Source of the DNA: Bacillota bacterium
GTDB taxonomy: Bacteria > Bacillota > Clostridia > Peptostreptococcales > Anaerovoracaceae
Direction: 5' to 3'
NCBI GenBank assembly: GCA_023394035.1
Contig: JAEXBK010000123.1
Location: 1 to 14,041, forward strand
DNA length: 14,041 nucleotides
The notes beneath the pieces are model-generated. The model was not told where the DNA came from and did no database searches. It worked only from the letters and a program-made list of their open reading frames with translations. Both the position numbers and the translations under genes were made by a program. Of the stretch, positions 12,561 to 14,041 are shown in pieces. Within the stretch, counting starts at the first letter, position 1. Every line of letters begins with the position of its first letter.

Positions 12561-14041
12561 TTAAATAATATCAGCATAATAATTGTTTTCTTTTTTTGAA
12601 AAAACCACTTCAGAAGGGAAAAGATTTTGTCCCATATTAGATATGGCTACCATTGTAAACGCCCATTCCGACAATTGCAGGGGCAACCTGTAGCAAACGG
12701 GATTTCCATCTTCTTCTACCGTGATTAATGGTAACATGTTTTTATCAGCTCCAACTGAAAGCACTTTACACCTGATACTTCCGTTGGGAATTGAAATCAT
12801 GGGTTGTTTTTGCGCATCTATGTAAACTTTAGCACCACGCTGATTAAAAAAATACTCTGTCTTTAAATTTGCTGACGGAACAGGCTCTATCGGAAGTTTG
12901 TTTTGTTTCTTTCTATAATCTTCCGATAATGCCTGGCATGTATAGGCGTTGAAATACTCTCCTTGCATATTCACGTTCGATTTTATTTCTTCTGCGCTTT
13001 CAAAATGGCTCATAAAGTTTAAAAGAGTGTTTATACATACCAGATCATCCACATAAACTCCAGCAAATGATTTATACCATGCATTATTTAGCTCACAAAC
13101 AATATGATGTAATTTCTTATACAAAGCAAGTTGAGCATCAGATAGATCGAACCATTCGGTAGGAAGAATAGTTTTTTGCACAACGTCGGGATTCGTTGGA
13201 TGAAGATTTTTACACAGAGATTTCATCAACTTTCCGAGCACACCTGCCAGCATATCTGCCATTCTAATGCCAAAGTGATTATCCGATTCCTCATCATCAA
13301 CATTCTTCAGATTTGCTTTTCTTGCAGCTAAAACAGTTTTTTGATGTTCTCCTTCACGATCAATTGTCAAAGAATAGTCGCTAATAGAATTTTCGTCTAA
13401 AAAGTGCCGGAAGCCGACAAAAGGCGGAGTATAGTCCCACTCGATACAATCGATTGGTTTTACATCATCAAGGACTAATAAAATTTGTTCAAACGACTCT
13501 GTTTCTCTTTCTTTCAAAGATGGGTTAATTTTGTTTTTTTCGATTCTATCCTTGAAGAATGTTTTCATTGCACCAACAATATTTTCCGGATTGTTATATA
13601 TGGCGTCAACAAGTTCACGAGGTTTGTAAATAACCAATGCCTTTATAATGGAATATCTCATCATATCCATATCAAACAAAAGGCTGTTTTTGTAATCTTT
13701 GAACAGTTGATTTACAATATATTCGACTTTGCTGAAAGTTGAAATGTAGATATAAACATCGTTAGAAAACAATTTTAGGAAATCATCAAAAAACGCAATG
13801 TTTCCCTTAGCTGTAGAAGCAAAACCGTACCGCAGTTGTTTTGGTTGTATCGTTTTATTTTTCAATTCTTTATCCGGGTGACGATCGATGTATTTCTGTT
13901 CGAAGTCGCAGTATTGTTCTTGGATTTTTTGTTCGTTTTGAGACTTCCAACCCACGATAACTGTAATAAAATTATCGTAAAAATTTTCAGCCGTAACTGT
14001 TTTGAACCCGATTGACCGGCTGTGCTCGGATTCGTCGTAAT
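12561..14041 (-). CDS. DUF3800 protein, 5' end beyond the window
   Basis: Partial gene, at least 492 residues. The frame is open to the window edge and the outermost codons encode YDESEHSRSIGFK, which is the N-terminal catalytic DES motif of DUF3800 proteins, an RNase H-like fold. FGIRMADMLAGVLGK, about 260 residues later, is the second DUF3800 signature with an Asp in the active-site position. The last 100 residues are predicted mostly strand and look like an extra C-terminal domain, making this longer than a typical DUF3800 protein (about 200-300 aa). A GTG at 13955 is not the start, as it would cut off the DES motif. The gene is A/T-rich compared with the left-hand operons. Role unknown; DUF3800 members occur in defence islands and near mobile elements. 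Confidence 0.8.
   Translation of the reverse strand, partial: YDESEHSRSIGFKTVTAENFYDNFITVIVGWKSQNEQKIQEQYCDFEQKYIDRHPDKELKNKTIQPKQLRYGFASTAKGNIAFFDDFLKLFSNDVYIYISTFSKVEYIVNQLFKDYKNSLLFDMDMMRYSIIKALVIYKPRELVDAIYNNPENIVGAMKTFFKDRIEKNKINPSLKERETESFEQILLVLDDVKPIDCIEWDYTPPFVGFRHFLDENSISDYSLTIDREGEHQKTVLAARKANLKNVDDEESDNHFGIRMADMLAGVLGKLMKSLCKNLHPTNPDVVQKTILPTEWFDLSDAQLALYKKLHHIVCELNNAWYKSFAGVYVDDLVCINTLLNFMSHFESAEEIKSNVNMQGEYFNAYTCQALSEDYRKKQNKLPIEPVPSANLKTEYFFNQRGAKVYIDAQKQPMISIPNGSIRCKVLSVGADKNMLPLITVEEDGNPVCYRLPLQLSEWAFTMVAISNMGQNLFPSEVVFSKKENNYYADII

Noticed and set aside
12561..13955. GTG at 13955 as start of the DUF3800 gene
   Set aside because: The frame stays open to the window edge and the upstream codons encode the DES motif of the family, so the gene is 5'-truncated by the window.
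7801..14041. Second copy of the tRNA-Ser 3' end as an att site
   Set aside because: I looked by eye for GGTTCGAATCC or GCTCTCCGCC repeats to the right and found none; the other end, if any, is outside the window.
1..14041. CRISPR array, insertion sequence or transposase
   Set aside because: No regularly spaced repeats and no transposase- or integrase-like protein are visible on either strand.

Overview
The window looks like chromosomal DNA of an anaerobic Bacillota species, probably class Clostridia. This rests on gene content (an XpaC/TelA pair, a LysO-type exporter in an operon, barnase/barstar homologues, DUF6809 and DUF6076 proteins), strong AGGAGG ribosome sites, short operon spacing and A/T-rich intergenic DNA. 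The genus cannot be read from the sequence.

Left part (1-7431), housekeeping-like, entirely on the minus strand. In transcription order: a LysR regulator (6541-7431); the xpaC-telA operon (4084-6464), with a near-consensus promoter at 6499-6527 and a terminator at 4041-4069; then a tightly packed operon of two membrane proteins (DUF5058-like and an unknown partner), DNA polymerase IV, a lipoprotein barnase-type ribonuclease, its barstar-type inhibitor, and a LysO-like exporter that runs off the left edge. Gaps in this last operon are 1 and 8 bases, followed by overlaps of 23, 4 and 4 bases.

Middle (7432-7823). Between the LysR gene and a tRNA-Ser(CGA) gene lie opposed promoters inside an inverted repeat, an orphan bidirectional terminator, and the tRNA promoter. 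The plus-strand promoter and the terminator together would make a transcript of about 90 bases with no open frame.

Right part (7824-14041), accessory and island-like, starting immediately after the tRNA. It holds a HEPN/Abi_C-like protein with an R-x6-H motif (candidate abortive-infection gene); a small unknown protein and a double-HTH DNA-binding protein on the minus strand; divergently, a DUF6076-like zinc-binding protein and a sigma-70-like factor interrupted by an in-frame TAA; a two-hairpin structured stretch ending in a bidirectional terminator; two tandem DUF6809 paralogues; and a DUF3800 (RNase H-like) gene entering from the right edge. No integrase, transposase, CRISPR array or second att copy is visible, so the island model is inference from the tRNA position and cargo.

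The most interesting points are the HEPN gene placed behind a tRNA and its terminator, the stop-interrupted sigma factor beside a structured intergenic RNA candidate, and the barnase/barstar pair locked by overlaps between a DNA polymerase and an exporter.
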